Origin: an uncultured Thalassotalea sp.
GTDB lineage: Bacteria > Pseudomonadota > Gammaproteobacteria > Enterobacterales > Alteromonadaceae
Assembly: GCA_947502355.1 (NCBI GenBank)
Contig: CANMZP010000001.1
Location: forward strand, 248,001 to 312,000
Direction of reading: 5' to 3'
DNA: 64,000 nucleotides
A program made the translations under genes and the position numbers. The notes beneath the pieces are model-generated. The model was not told the origin of the DNA, made no database searches, and saw only the letters and a program-made list of their open reading frames with translations. This document shows, one piece after another, positions 7,176 to 16,113 of the stretch. Positions within the stretch are counted from its first letter, which is position 1; each line of letters starts with the position of its first letter.

Positions 7176-7907
7176 ATGAATAATAAAGACAATAAATGGC
7201 CAGCAAGGCTTGATGTTATTCAAGGAGTCACGGGGTTAATCCTGGTGCTCTTTATGTGGGGACACATGTTTATGGTGTCTTCTATACTCATTTCTAAAGA
7301 TGCCATGTATTGGGTCTCCAAAATGTTTGAAGGGGTGCCTATCTTTGGCAAACCCTATCCCATATTGGTCAGTATGGTTGCCCTTTTCATTATTCTTTTG
7401 CTTGTTGTCCATGCTGCACTGGCATTACGGAAATTTCCAAACTCTTATCAAGACCACCGCACCTTAATGCAACACATGAAGCGCATTAAACACCCCGATA
7501 CCTGGCTTTGGTTTATTCAGGTGAACACCGGCTTCATGTTATTTTTTCTAGCCACCATTCATTTATATCAAATGCTCGTGCACCCTGCCGATATTGGCCC
7601 TTATGCGTCGAGCGATCGGGTATGGAGTGAAAGAGTGTGGCCTTTGTATTTGCTTTTACTTTTTGCTGTTGAGCTTCACGCCGGCATAGGCATTTATCGA
7701 CTGGCCATTAAATGGGGTGTGTTTGCAAACTATATTAGTCGAGATCGCAGGCGGGTATTAAAACGCATTAAATGGGGGTTATCGATATTCTTTATTGTCC
7801 TTGGTTTACTTACCTTAGGCGCTTATATGCAAATCGGTTTTCTCCACCAAGATAATGTGGGCGAGCGCTACTTGCCGACTCATCAACAATCAACGCAATA
7901 TCGCTAA
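7176..7907 (+). CDS. frdC: Quinol:fumarate reductase dihaem cytochrome b subunit FrdC
   Basis: A 243-residue membrane anchor with five spans that oxidises menaquinol and passes electrons through two haems b to FrdB. Candidate haem ligands are His30, His79, His129 and His168. Their spacings (49, 50, 39) equal those of the Wolinella succinogenes ligands His44, 93, 143 and 182. Glu52 falls where Wolinella has the quinol-site Glu66, and Glu166 (VELHAG) matches the E-pathway Glu180. The protein is therefore a dihaem type with a conserved compensatory proton path, not the E. coli FrdCD type. First gene of frdCAB. Confidence 0.95.
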   Translation: MNNKDNKWPARLDVIQGVTGLILVLFMWGHMFMVSSILISKDAMYWVSKMFEGVPIFGKPYPILVSMVALFIILLLVVHAALALRKFPNSYQDHRTLMQHMKRIKHPDTWLWFIQVNTGFMLFFLATIHLYQMLVHPADIGPYASSDRVWSERVWPLYLLLLFAVELHAGIGIYRLAIKWGVFANYISRDRRRVLKRIKWGLSIFFIVLGLLTLGAYMQIGFLHQDNVGERYLPTHQQSTQYR

Positions 7908-7925
7908 TAGGCAAAGGATACAAAA

Positions 7926-9908
7926 ATGAAAACAATTTATACAGATGCCTTGGTAATTGGTGGCGGCCTAGCGGGCTTGCGAACCGCAATCGGCATTAAA
8001 CGTCAAGGATTTGATGTCATCATTTTAAGTTTGGTGCCTCCAAAACGTTCACATTCAGCTGCCGCACAAGGTGGTATGCAAGCCAGTTTAGCGCATAGCG
8101 TAAAAGGCGATGGTGACAACGAAGATGTGCACTTTGCCGATACCATTAAAGGCAGTGATTGGGGGGCCGACCAACAAGTAGCCCGTATGTTTGTTAATAC
8201 CGCGCCAAAAGCCATTCGTGAATTGGCCAGCTGGGGTGTTCCGTGGAACCGCGTTGAAGCCGGTGAACACGAAGTGGTTATTGATGGTAAAAATGTGGTG
8301 CTTAACGAACCAGACTCACACCATGGTTTAATTACCGCGCGTAACTTTGGTGGCACCAAAAAGTGGCGTACTTGTTATGTTTCCGATGGTACAGGTCACT
8401 CAATGCTTTATAGTGTCAGCAATCAGGCCCTGGCGGAAAAAATCACCATACATCAGCGTATGGAGGCCATATGTCTTATTCATGAACACAATCGCTGCAT
8501 TGGCGCCATTGTTAGAGATCTTAAAAGCGGAGAGCTTGTCAGCTACATTAGCAAAGCAACTTGCATTGCAACCGGTGGGTTTGGGCGAATTTATCGAACC
8601 TCAACCAATGCGATAATCAATGAAGGGATTGGCGCGGCCATCGCACTTGAAACCGGGGTAGCTGAACTTGGCAATATGGAAGCAATCCAATTTCACCCGA
8701 CCGCCATTTTTCCAGCAGGCATTCTTGTTACAGAAGGCTGTCGCGGCGATGGTGGCTTATTACTTGATGCTGATTTACATCGATTTATGCCCGATTACGA
8801 ACCAGATAAAAAAGAGCTGGCATCCCGTGATGTTGTTGCGCGTTGGATGGAAGTTCATATTCGCAAAGGCAAAGGGGTTAAATCGCGCTATGGCGACCAC
8901 CTATGGCTCGATATTCGCTTACTTGGCGAAGAACACATTAATACCAGCTTAAGAGAAGTCAAAGAAATTTGTCAGTATTTCTTAGGCATTGACCCGGTAA
9001 AAGAATTGATCCCTGTCCGCCCTGCCCAGCACTATTCTATGGGTGGCATAAGAACCACACCGGATGGTCAGTCATCAACGCTTAGTGGTTTATTTGCAGC
9101 TGGTGAAGCGGCCTGTTGGGATATGCATGGGTTTAATCGCCTTGGCGGTAATTCGGTGGCCGAAACCGTTGTTGCAGGCATGATTGTCGGTGAAAAAATG
9201 GCCGAATTTTTACACAGTGATGCCGCTGATATTAATATCTCCACCGGCACAGCGCAAAAATTTTATGATGCTACGGCAAGTCGACTCAACAGTTTTTATA
9301 ACCCTGAGCATCATGAAAGTGCATTCGCCATTATGAAAGAAATGCAAGAAATCATGTCGTCTGATGTCGGTATTTTCCGCCATAAAGACACCCTAACCGA
9401 TGCATTAGCGAAATTAACGACGCTTTACCAACGCAGTAAACGTATAAAAGTACAAAGTAAGGCACCAGGAACAAACCCTGAGTTGACCACAGCTTATCGA
9501 GTGCAAATGATGTTAAAACTCGCCTTATGTACCACGAAAGGGGCATTACAACGCGAAGAAAGTCGTGGCGCGCATTTCCGTGAAGACTTCCCTAACCGAA
9601 ACGATGAAGACTGGCTATCCAGAACCCTGGCCACCTGGCCAAATGAAGCACAACAGCAACCCGATTTACACTACGAAGCGCTCGACATAATGAAAATGGA
9701 GCTGCCCCCTGGGTGGCGTGGTTATGGCGCTAAAGATCACCTTGATCATGCAGACACCGCCAAACGACAAGCTCAAGTGGATGCGGTTTTACAAAATGAT
9801 GGCTTGGACCGGTTTGAAAAACAGCAGCAGCTTATGCCTTATTTACATTTACTGCCGGAAGAGTTTCAGGCAAAAAATGACCGAGTTAAGTTTAAACAAC
9901 AAAAGTAG
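7926..9908 (+). CDS. frdA: Fumarate reductase flavoprotein subunit FrdA
   Basis: The 660-residue catalytic subunit on the cytoplasmic face, reducing fumarate to succinate. GGGLAGLRTA (12-21) binds FAD. His43 in RSHSAAAQGG is the covalent FAD attachment residue. Active-site residues visible are His257 (QFHP), Arg301 (SRDVV), His369 (AQHYSMGG) and Arg405 (FNRLGG). The first three have the same numbers as in the Wolinella enzyme, of nearly equal length (about 656). The gene starts 18 bp after frdC. FrdA and SdhA are hard to separate alone, but the FrdC partner decides for a quinol:fumarate reductase. Confidence 0.95.
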   Translation: MKTIYTDALVIGGGLAGLRTAIGIKRQGFDVIILSLVPPKRSHSAAAQGGMQASLAHSVKGDGDNEDVHFADTIKGSDWGADQQVARMFVNTAPKAIRELASWGVPWNRVEAGEHEVVIDGKNVVLNEPDSHHGLITARNFGGTKKWRTCYVSDGTGHSMLYSVSNQALAEKITIHQRMEAICLIHEHNRCIGAIVRDLKSGELVSYISKATCIATGGFGRIYRTSTNAIINEGIGAAIALETGVAELGNMEAIQFHPTAIFPAGILVTEGCRGDGGLLLDADLHRFMPDYEPDKKELASRDVVARWMEVHIRKGKGVKSRYGDHLWLDIRLLGEEHINTSLREVKEICQYFLGIDPVKELIPVRPAQHYSMGGIRTTPDGQSSTLSGLFAAGEAACWDMHGFNRLGGNSVAETVVAGMIVGEKMAEFLHSDAADINISTGTAQKFYDATASRLNSFYNPEHHESAFAIMKEMQEIMSSDVGIFRHKDTLTDALAKLTTLYQRSKRIKVQSKAPGTNPELTTAYRVQMMLKLALCTTKGALQREESRGAHFREDFPNRNDEDWLSRTLATWPNEAQQQPDLHYEALDIMKMELPPGWRGYGAKDHLDHADTAKRQAQVDAVLQNDGLDRFEKQQQLMPYLHLLPEEFQAKNDRVKFKQQK

Positions 9909-9918
9909 GCTGATAAAA

Positions 9919-10677
9919 ATGAAGACAGTAAATAAACAACAAATTATTCCAACAACGTCAGCCAGAACCTTAACCTTTAATATTTTCAGGCATAATCCGA
10001 GCGATCCAAGTTCAACGCCGAGAATGCAGCACTATCAATTGGCTGAAACAGATACCATGACATTGTTTATCGCGTTAAATGATATTCGAGAAAATCAGGA
10101 TCCATCCCTAGCATTTGATTATGTTTGCCGGGCGGGCATTTGCGGAAGCTGCGCCATGTTAGTCAATGGCAAACCTAGCTTGACTTGCCGTACCTTAACC
10201 AAGGATTTACCCGATGTGATTAACCTGCACCCTTTACCGGGCTTTGCTCTAATAGCGGATTTAAGCGTCGATACAGGACAATGGATGCAAGGCATGAGCG
10301 AACGCCTTGAAACTTGGATCCATAATCAACACCTTGCAGAGATTGATTTAAGCCAAGTTGAAGAAAAGATGGATCCACAAAAAGCACGCGACATATACGA
10401 GTTAGAGCGCTGTATTGAGTGCGGTTGCTGTGTTGCGGCCTGTGCCACCGCGCAAATGAATGATAATTTCATTGGCGCGGTGGGGATAAATCAGATAGCC
10501 CGTTTTGAGCTTGACCCAAGAGATGAACGCAGCGCTAAAGACTTTTATCAGCTTATTGGCAGTGAAGATGGTGTATTTGGTTGTATGACCTTATTAGGTT
10601 GTGATGATATGTGCCCGAAAGATTTACCATTAGCCCAACAAATTGCCTTCATGCGTCGCAAAATGGCGACACGCTAA
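9919..10677 (+). CDS. frdB: Fumarate reductase iron-sulfur subunit FrdB
   Basis: A 252-residue electron-transfer subunit carrying three clusters. The ferredoxin-like N-terminal domain has CRAGICGSC and SLTC for [2Fe-2S]. The C-terminal domain has CIECGCCVAAC for [4Fe-4S] and GCMTLLGCDDMCPKD for the third cluster. The frame is open upstream to 9718, but that part overlaps frdA; the ATG at 9919, 10 bp after the frdA stop, fits the normal N-terminus. Last gene of frdCAB. A CPK segment near the end is family-typical. Confidence 0.95.
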   Translation: MKTVNKQQIIPTTSARTLTFNIFRHNPSDPSSTPRMQHYQLAETDTMTLFIALNDIRENQDPSLAFDYVCRAGICGSCAMLVNGKPSLTCRTLTKDLPDVINLHPLPGFALIADLSVDTGQWMQGMSERLETWIHNQHLAEIDLSQVEEKMDPQKARDIYELERCIECGCCVAACATAQMNDNFIGAVGINQIARFELDPRDERSAKDFYQLIGSEDGVFGCMTLLGCDDMCPKDLPLAQQIAFMRRKMATR

Positions 10678-10851
10678 TACCATACCAAGGCGATTAATTA
10701 TCGGCTCACTGAGCAGCATTTGGTATAATTACAAATGCTGCGTATTTTCTTTGTATTGAAACATTCAAATTCTAATTTTTGCACTATAATTTTATCGAAC
10801 AAAAAACAAAAGAACTCATTTATAAATAATAATAATGAATGGAATTTCAAT

Positions 10852-12816
10852 ATGTTAAAATTCAACACCTATATCGCCGCAAGTCTTTGCGGACTGCTTT
10901 TAATGGGATGTTCTGAACCCACACCCGGGGCAGATAATAAAACTGCGGCAGTGCCTAGCCAAGCTGAACAAAGCCAAGCTGAACAATCCGAAAACGCAAA
11001 AAGTGAAAAATCCAAATCAAGCTTTCAAACTTATAGCGCCGAAGAGTTTTATAAAACCACAACGGTTTTTGGCTCATCCATCAACCATGATGCGACGGCC
11101 GTATTAATTAGCAATGATGAAACGGGTATATTCAACGCCTACAAAATGCCACTCGATGGCTCGCCTGCAACGCAATTAACCAACTCAACGGTTGATTCGA
11201 TTTACGTGCAAAGCTGGTTTCCAAATGATGACCGAATTTTGTATCAGGCCGACAAAGGTGGCGATGAGCTAGACCACTTATATGTGCGGGAATTAACTGG
11301 TGAAGTTAAAGACTTAACCCCGGGTGATAACTTAAAAGCCTACTTTGCAGGTTGGCATGAAGATAACATGCACTTTTATGTGTCAACCAATGAAAGAGAT
11401 GCGAAGTATTTTGATGTTTACCGCTATAAAGTAAGCGATTATGCACGAGAACTGGTTTATCAAAATGACACCGGGTATTCGGTAGAGTCCATTAGCCCAG
11501 ATGGCCAATACATTGCGTTAAGTAAAAGTCATTCCAATGCCGACTCTGACTTATTTCTAGCGGATTTAACGAAGGGGAACACCGATTTAATCACTGAGCA
11601 CGAAGGTGATATAGAGCACAGCGCCTATACTTTTACCCGCGACAGTAAACAGTTAATCTACTCGACCAATGAATTTGGAGAATTCAGCCAAGCCTGGGCA
11701 TTCGATATTGCCTCCAAAACCAAAACCGTCAATTATGCCGATGACTGGGATGTGAGCTTCACCTACTTTTCTAAAGATGGTCGTTATCAAGTTACCGGGG
11801 TGAATGCCGATGCACAGACCAAATTGTCTATAAAAGATTTAAAAACTAATGATTCTTTAGCCCTCCCTACTTTGCCAGATGGTGATTTAAGCAGCGTTAA
11901 TTTTTCCGCTGACTCCAGTCAATTAGTGTTTTACATCAACTCAGACACCTCCCCTTCTAACTTGTATGTGCATAAAGTCGGTAGCAGCGAAGTAAAACGT
12001 CTTACCAATACCGGTAATCCAGATATTTTAGAAGAAAATCTTGTTGCTGGCGACGTTATCCGATTTAAGAGCTTTGATGGCTTGGACATTCCGGGTATTT
12101 TATACAAACCTAAGCAAGCTGAACATAGCAAGGTTCCAGCGTTAATTTGGATCCATGGAGGTCCCGGCGGGCAAAGTCGAAAGGGCTATTCAGCCACCAT
12201 TCAACACTTAGTCAATAATGGCTACGCGGTGTTTAAAATTAACAACCGAGGCTCCAGCGGTTATGGCAAAACATTTTTTCATTTAGATGATAAAAAACAT
12301 GGCGAAGATGATTTGCAAGACGTGGTGCATAACAAATACTATTTGCAGTCGTTGGACTGGGTAGACAAAGATAAAATTGGTGTTATTGGCGGCAGTTACG
12401 GCGGTTACTTAACCATGGCTGCGATGGCCTTTACGAAAGAGTTTGAAGTTGGGGTAAATATATTTGGGGTAACCAACTGGGTACGCACGTTAGAAAGCAT
12501 ACCACCTTATTGGGAAGCTTTTAGAAAGTCCCTTTATGACGAGCTAGGCGATCCAAGCACCGACAAAGAGCGATTACACCGTATTTCACCGGTATTTTTT
12601 GGCGATCAGGTCAGCAAGCCCGTCCTTGTGGTACAAGGTAAAAACGATCCAAGGGTATTACAAATTGAAAGTGATGATATGGTGGCTGCCATCCGTAAAA
12701 ATGGCACCCATGTCGATTACTTAGTGTTTGATGATGAAGGCCATGGTTTTAGTAAAAAAGCCAACCGCATTGCCGCATCCAATAAATACCTAACGTTTTT
12801 GCAAACCTACTTGTAA
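10852..12816 (+). CDS. S9-family prolyl oligopeptidase-like lipoprotein
   Basis: A 654-residue secreted serine peptidase. The ATG at 10852 starts a lipoprotein signal ending LLMGC (Cys20; Ser at +2 favours the outer membrane); the frame is open 39 codons further upstream, but those codons are AT-rich and lack a signal. A polar linker (residues 21-55) leads to a beta-propeller, then the alpha/beta-hydrolase domain from about residue 400. The triad is Ser515 (GGSYGGY), Asp599 (KNDPRV) and His631 (EGHGF). HGGPGGQ supplies the oxyanion region. It probably trims short peptides taken up from protein breakdown. First of three S9 peptidases within 13 kb. Confidence 0.88.
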   Translation: MLKFNTYIAASLCGLLLMGCSEPTPGADNKTAAVPSQAEQSQAEQSENAKSEKSKSSFQTYSAEEFYKTTTVFGSSINHDATAVLISNDETGIFNAYKMPLDGSPATQLTNSTVDSIYVQSWFPNDDRILYQADKGGDELDHLYVRELTGEVKDLTPGDNLKAYFAGWHEDNMHFYVSTNERDAKYFDVYRYKVSDYARELVYQNDTGYSVESISPDGQYIALSKSHSNADSDLFLADLTKGNTDLITEHEGDIEHSAYTFTRDSKQLIYSTNEFGEFSQAWAFDIASKTKTVNYADDWDVSFTYFSKDGRYQVTGVNADAQTKLSIKDLKTNDSLALPTLPDGDLSSVNFSADSSQLVFYINSDTSPSNLYVHKVGSSEVKRLTNTGNPDILEENLVAGDVIRFKSFDGLDIPGILYKPKQAEHSKVPALIWIHGGPGGQSRKGYSATIQHLVNNGYAVFKINNRGSSGYGKTFFHLDDKKHGEDDLQDVVHNKYYLQSLDWVDKDKIGVIGGSYGGYLTMAAMAFTKEFEVGVNIFGVTNWVRTLESIPPYWEAFRKSLYDELGDPSTDKERLHRISPVFFGDQVSKPVLVVQGKNDPRVLQIESDDMVAAIRKNGTHVDYLVFDDEGHGFSKKANRIAASNKYLTFLQTYL

Positions 12817-12822
12817 AAATAA

Positions 12823-12855
12823 TTTCAAGCAGGTTAAACCTGCTTGAAGCTTTTG
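12823..12855. terminator. Bidirectional terminator between S9 peptidase gene and gloC
   Basis: TTCAAGCAGGT and ACCTGCTTGAA form a perfect stem with a 3-nt loop between two convergent genes. A short T-rich stretch follows on the plus strand and an A/T-rich stretch on the other. Confidence 0.75.
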
Positions 12856-12868
12856 CATTAGTTCACAA

Positions 12869-13513
12869 CTAGCGAGCAAGATCTCGTACATAAGGGTTCG
12901 TCGCTCGCTCTTCACCAAAGGTGCTCATAGGCCCGTGTCCCGGAATAAAGCGTACATCATCGCCTAATGGCCATAAGTTATTTTTAATCGATTTTACCAA
13001 CTGGATTTGGTTACCTTTTGGAAAATCAGTACGGCCAATCGAGCCTTTAAACAACACATCCCCCACTTGCGCCAATTTTGACTGGCGATGAAAAAACACC
13101 ACATGGCCAGGGGTATGGCCAGGACAGAAGAACACTTCAAATTCTTCATTGCCCACTTGCACTTTATCACCTTGTTCAAGCCAGCGGTCGGTGGTAAATG
13201 CCTTACAATCACTAAAGCCAAATTGCATGATTTGCTGTGGAAATAAATCAATCCAAAATTGATCTTCTTTGTGCGGGCCTTCAATACCAATGCTTAGCTT
13301 ATCGGCAATTTCTTGTGTCGCCCCAGCGTGATCTAAATGGGCATGGGTTAACAGTAACTTGGTTAAGGTCACGCCAGCATCCTTCGCGCACTGAATTAAC
13401 TTTTCGCTTTCTCCACCCGGGTCGATAATCGCCCCTTGCATGGTTTCATCACACCATACAAGTGTGGCATTTTGCTGAAATGGGGTTACGGGAATAATTT
13501 TAAACTGCAACAT
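12869..13513 (-). CDS. gloC: Glyoxalase II-type metallo-beta-lactamase-fold hydrolase (YcbL/GloC-like)
   Basis: A 214-residue cytoplasmic hydrolase of the metallo-beta-lactamase fold, expected to cleave S-lactoylglutathione in methylglyoxal detoxification. The metal motif is THAHLDHAG; later ligands are in CPGHTPGH, VGDVLF and the final FIPGHGP. The length equals E. coli YcbL (GloC). The frame continues upstream to 13651, but MLQFKIIPVTPFQQNATL is the conserved N-terminus, so I place the start at 13513. It lies convergent to the S9 peptidase gene and divergent from the NSS transporter gene. Confidence 0.9.
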   Translation of the reverse strand: MLQFKIIPVTPFQQNATLVWCDETMQGAIIDPGGESEKLIQCAKDAGVTLTKLLLTHAHLDHAGATQEIADKLSIGIEGPHKEDQFWIDLFPQQIMQFGFSDCKAFTTDRWLEQGDKVQVGNEEFEVFFCPGHTPGHVVFFHRQSKLAQVGDVLFKGSIGRTDFPKGNQIQLVKSIKNNLWPLGDDVRFIPGHGPMSTFGEERATNPYVRDLAR

Positions 13514-13725
13514 CTTAAAAACTCTAAATTCGATACGTATTAGGCGTATCTTATACCAATTATGTTGTTGTCGGGCAATTTTCTGATCCTGCGTCCCATA
13601 CAGGATACAAAGCAATACAGCTTTTATAAGAATATTACCAATATTCAACAAATTCGCTTGCTAAATCATTTTAGAAATAGGTAAGCTTATGCCTTTGACG
13701 TTTACACTGAGACTTCAGCAATTTT

Positions 13726-15063
13726 ATGGGATTAACAAGAGATACCTTCCAATCGAGGATCGGTTTTATACTCGCCGCCGCCGGTAGTGCGATTGGACTA
13801 GGCAATATTTGGGGCTTTCCAACCCAGGCCGCCAATAATGGTGGTGGCGCATTCGTTTTTGTATATTTGATCATGACCTTATTGGTTGGTTTACCGGCTC
13901 TGTATACCGAAATGTATATTGGTAACCGTCACCAGAAAAATTCGGTTGAATCTCTAGCAGAGGCTTGCTCTGGCTTTTCAAGTCAGTTTGGTCGTTGGGC
14001 CGGTTTATTTGGTTTACTCGGCTCTATTTTATTGCTGAGCTTTTATATGATTGTCGCAGGTTGGATGCTATCGCATGCCCTAGCCCCTTTATTTACCTTT
14101 ATCGGTATGACAGATACCGCCCATTGGCTGTTGCAATCCAGTTTTGAACGAGATTTGTTGTTTACGCCGTTCTTTATTCTATTAACGGGTCTGATTATTC
14201 GCCAAGGTGTGCAAAAAGGGATTGAACGCTGGTCTTCCCGATTGATGCCATTATTGTTTATTCTGCTGATTTGTTTAATTGCTTATATTTTGCAGCAACC
14301 TGGCGCAGAAGAAGGCTTAAAAGTGTATCTGACCCCAAATTTTGACAAGGTACAAGATCCTAAGTTGATTATCTCGGCCATGGGACAAGCATTTTTCTCA
14401 TTATCCATCGGTATTGGTGGCATGATGGTTTATGGCTCGTATATGCCAAAAGATATCAATATTGGCCGACTGGCTTTAAGCGTTACCGCCTTAGATACCT
14501 TTATTGCCTTTGCAGCAGGCTTATTGATCATCCCAACCCTTTATGTAGCCCAACAACTTGGCCAACAAGTTTTTGTTAATGGCGAGCTCATGGGCGGGCC
14601 CGGGTTAATCTTCTCTATTTTGCCAACCTTGTTTGAGTCGATGGGTGATATTGGTCAGTATGTTGCCCTTACCTTTTTTGCCTTTATGAGCTTGGCAGCA
14701 TTAACCTCAACCATGTCAATTACCGAAGTACCGGTAGCCTTTTTGGTTGAAGATAAGAATTTGCCAAGAAACCAAGCGACTACCTTAGTTTCATTGGTTG
14801 TATTAGCCGCATCCTTAACTCTAGTCTTTAATTTTGACACGCTATTTGGCGCAGTCATTACCTGGGTAAATACGTTCCAACTGCCTATTATGGGGCTATT
14901 TTACTTTTTGGTGATTGGCTGGATTTGGAAGCGCGGTAATCAGTTAGCGGATCACGCTTATGTAGACGCCAAGCCTGCCCTGCGTTTATGGGCAAACTAC
15001 TTACGATACGTATGCCCAATTTTACTCAGCTTAGTCTTTATTAGTGTGGTCTTGGCACTATAA
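13726..15063 (+). CDS. Sodium-dependent neurotransmitter-symporter-family (NSS) transporter
   Basis: A 445-residue sodium-coupled amino acid transporter with 11-12 spans and a LeuT fold. GSAIGLGNIWGFPTQAAN in the first span is the sodium- and substrate-binding signature. A second typical segment is near residues 220-240 (AFFSLSIGIGGMMVYGSYM). Bacterial members carry tryptophan, tyrosine, leucine or other neutral amino acids; the substrate is not evident. The shorter length compared with animal members is normal. Its place among peptidases suggests uptake of released amino acids. A hairpin without T-run follows at 15099. Confidence 0.92.
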   Translation: MGLTRDTFQSRIGFILAAAGSAIGLGNIWGFPTQAANNGGGAFVFVYLIMTLLVGLPALYTEMYIGNRHQKNSVESLAEACSGFSSQFGRWAGLFGLLGSILLLSFYMIVAGWMLSHALAPLFTFIGMTDTAHWLLQSSFERDLLFTPFFILLTGLIIRQGVQKGIERWSSRLMPLLFILLICLIAYILQQPGAEEGLKVYLTPNFDKVQDPKLIISAMGQAFFSLSIGIGGMMVYGSYMPKDINIGRLALSVTALDTFIAFAAGLLIIPTLYVAQQLGQQVFVNGELMGGPGLIFSILPTLFESMGDIGQYVALTFFAFMSLAALTSTMSITEVPVAFLVEDKNLPRNQATTLVSLVVLAASLTLVFNFDTLFGAVITWVNTFQLPIMGLFYFLVIGWIWKRGNQLADHAYVDAKPALRLWANYLRYVCPILLSLVFISVVLAL

Positions 15064-15098
15064 ACCTCGATAAACCACGATAGAAATCATAGCTTCGC

Positions 15099-15121
15099 GG
15101 GTGATCAGGCACTGATCACCC
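15099..15121 (+). terminator. Strong hairpin after the NSS transporter gene
   Basis: GGGTGATCAG and CTGATCACCC form a perfect 10-bp stem with a 3-nt loop. No T-run follows, so it is a transcript-end stabiliser or a rho-type end rather than a classical terminator. Confidence 0.5.
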
Positions 15122-15136
15122 CATTTGATTAAATTA

Positions 15137-15286
15137 TCAAGCAATGCCTGTAATGACTTTTAATAGACTTTCTTTAGTTTCATGATGACCCCGTCCATCA
15201 ATTAACGTGAACCAGTCCAATACATCATCGAAAATATCTTGCCGTTTTATAGCAACCCATAAAGTCTTAGTACCGCTCAGTAAATG
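15137..15286 (-). pseudogene. Decayed C-terminal coding fragment, unknown family
   Basis: On the minus strand an open segment of 49 sense codons reads LLSGTKTLWVAIKRQDIF, then a DDVLDWFTLIDG stretch, and ends LLKVITGIA before a TGA at 15137-15139. Its amino acid pattern is protein-like, but it has no ATG, GTG or TTG near its beginning. An in-frame TAG sits at 15287-15289, and the same frame upstream reads IQFNPSAARY. It overlaps the 3' end of the TauE/SafE gene in another frame. This looks like the remnant of a longer gene cut by a stop and a junction; family not recognised. Confidence 0.45.
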
Positions 15287-15308
15287 CTAGTATCTGGCAG
15301 CCGAGGGG

Positions 15309-16082
15309 TTAAATTGAATAGGTATCTATAAAGAAGTACACGGTAATGCAGCAACTCACTATGATCACCACGCTCCTTATATATTGTTGCGGTAATTGTT
15401 TAGAAATATGAGCGGCTAAATAGCCACCAAGCAAGGTTCCAATAAGCACAGCTCCCCCCTCTTGCCATGCAATCACCCCATCAAAAATAAACAAAATGAC
15501 CGCGATGATTGACACAGTAGAAGAAATGAGGAGCTTCATCGCATTCATTGCGTTGATGTTGCTGTGCCCAGACAAAGCAAGATAACTGAGTACTACAATA
15601 CCAAGCCCTGCATTGAAAAAACCACCATACACACAAATACTTAATAATATGAAAACCAACAGCACACCAGCAAACAGCGAAGCATGCTTAAGATGAACAG
15701 CAGATTGCTTTAACATACGATTTATCTTCGCGCCAAAGATAAACAGAAGCGTCGCCAATAATAACAACCAAGGGATGGTTTCACGAAATAATGACTCAGG
15801 CGTTTTTAGCAATAACCATGCCCCTAAGGCGCCACCGATAAAGCTTGTTAGAATTAACTTTGTTAGCTCTTTTTTATAAGCTCGTAGCTCATCTTTAAGT
15901 GCATAAGCCCCACTAAGGTAACCCGCACATGAGGCAAAAGTATTGGTTGCATTTGCGCTAATTGGCGCTACCCCAACAGCAAGCAATGCCGGAAAGGTAA
16001 TAAAACTGCCTCCGCCGGCAATCGAGTTGAGGATCCCACCCAAAAAGCCGGCGCCAAAAAGGAAAAGTAGTTCAAATATCAC
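15309..16082 (-). CDS. TauE/SafE-family (TSUP) membrane permease
   Basis: A 257-residue inner-membrane protein with about eight spans. The N-terminal GAGFLGGILNSIAGGGSFITFP and the second-half repeat GGFFNAGLGIVVLSYLALSG are hallmarks of the sulfite/organosulfonate exporter family. Its two halves are inverted repeats. The start is a GTG at 16082. It follows rmuC by 31 bp on the same strand and may be cotranscribed. Substrates of this family are usually sulfur or C2 compounds; nothing here fixes it. Confidence 0.9.
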   Translation of the reverse strand: MIFELLFLFGAGFLGGILNSIAGGGSFITFPALLAVGVAPISANATNTFASCAGYLSGAYALKDELRAYKKELTKLILTSFIGGALGAWLLLKTPESLFRETIPWLLLLATLLFIFGAKINRMLKQSAVHLKHASLFAGVLLVFILLSICVYGGFFNAGLGIVVLSYLALSGHSNINAMNAMKLLISSTVSIIAVILFIFDGVIAWQEGGAVLIGTLLGGYLAAHISKQLPQQYIRSVVIIVSCCITVYFFIDTYSI

Positions 16083-16113
16083 GGGCAGTATATCCCCAGT
16101 GTGTTCACGTTAG

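Noticed and set aside
8003-8359. Antisense frames inside frdA and other genes
   Set aside because: Shadows of well-supported genes in other frames; products lack motifs.
9718-9918. Upstream extension of frdB
   Set aside because: It lies inside frdA in another frame; the ATG at 9919 gives the normal N-terminus of FrdB.
10735-10851. N-terminal extension of the first S9 peptidase
   Set aside because: The ATG at 10852 opens a clear lipoprotein signal; the 39 codons before it are AT-rich and would hide the signal.
13533-13551. GATACG/CGTATC inverted repeat upstream of gloC
   Set aside because: Six-base arms are too short to be significant without further support.
13514-13651. N-terminal extension of gloC
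   Set aside because: The conserved N-terminus of the family begins at the Met encoded at 13513.
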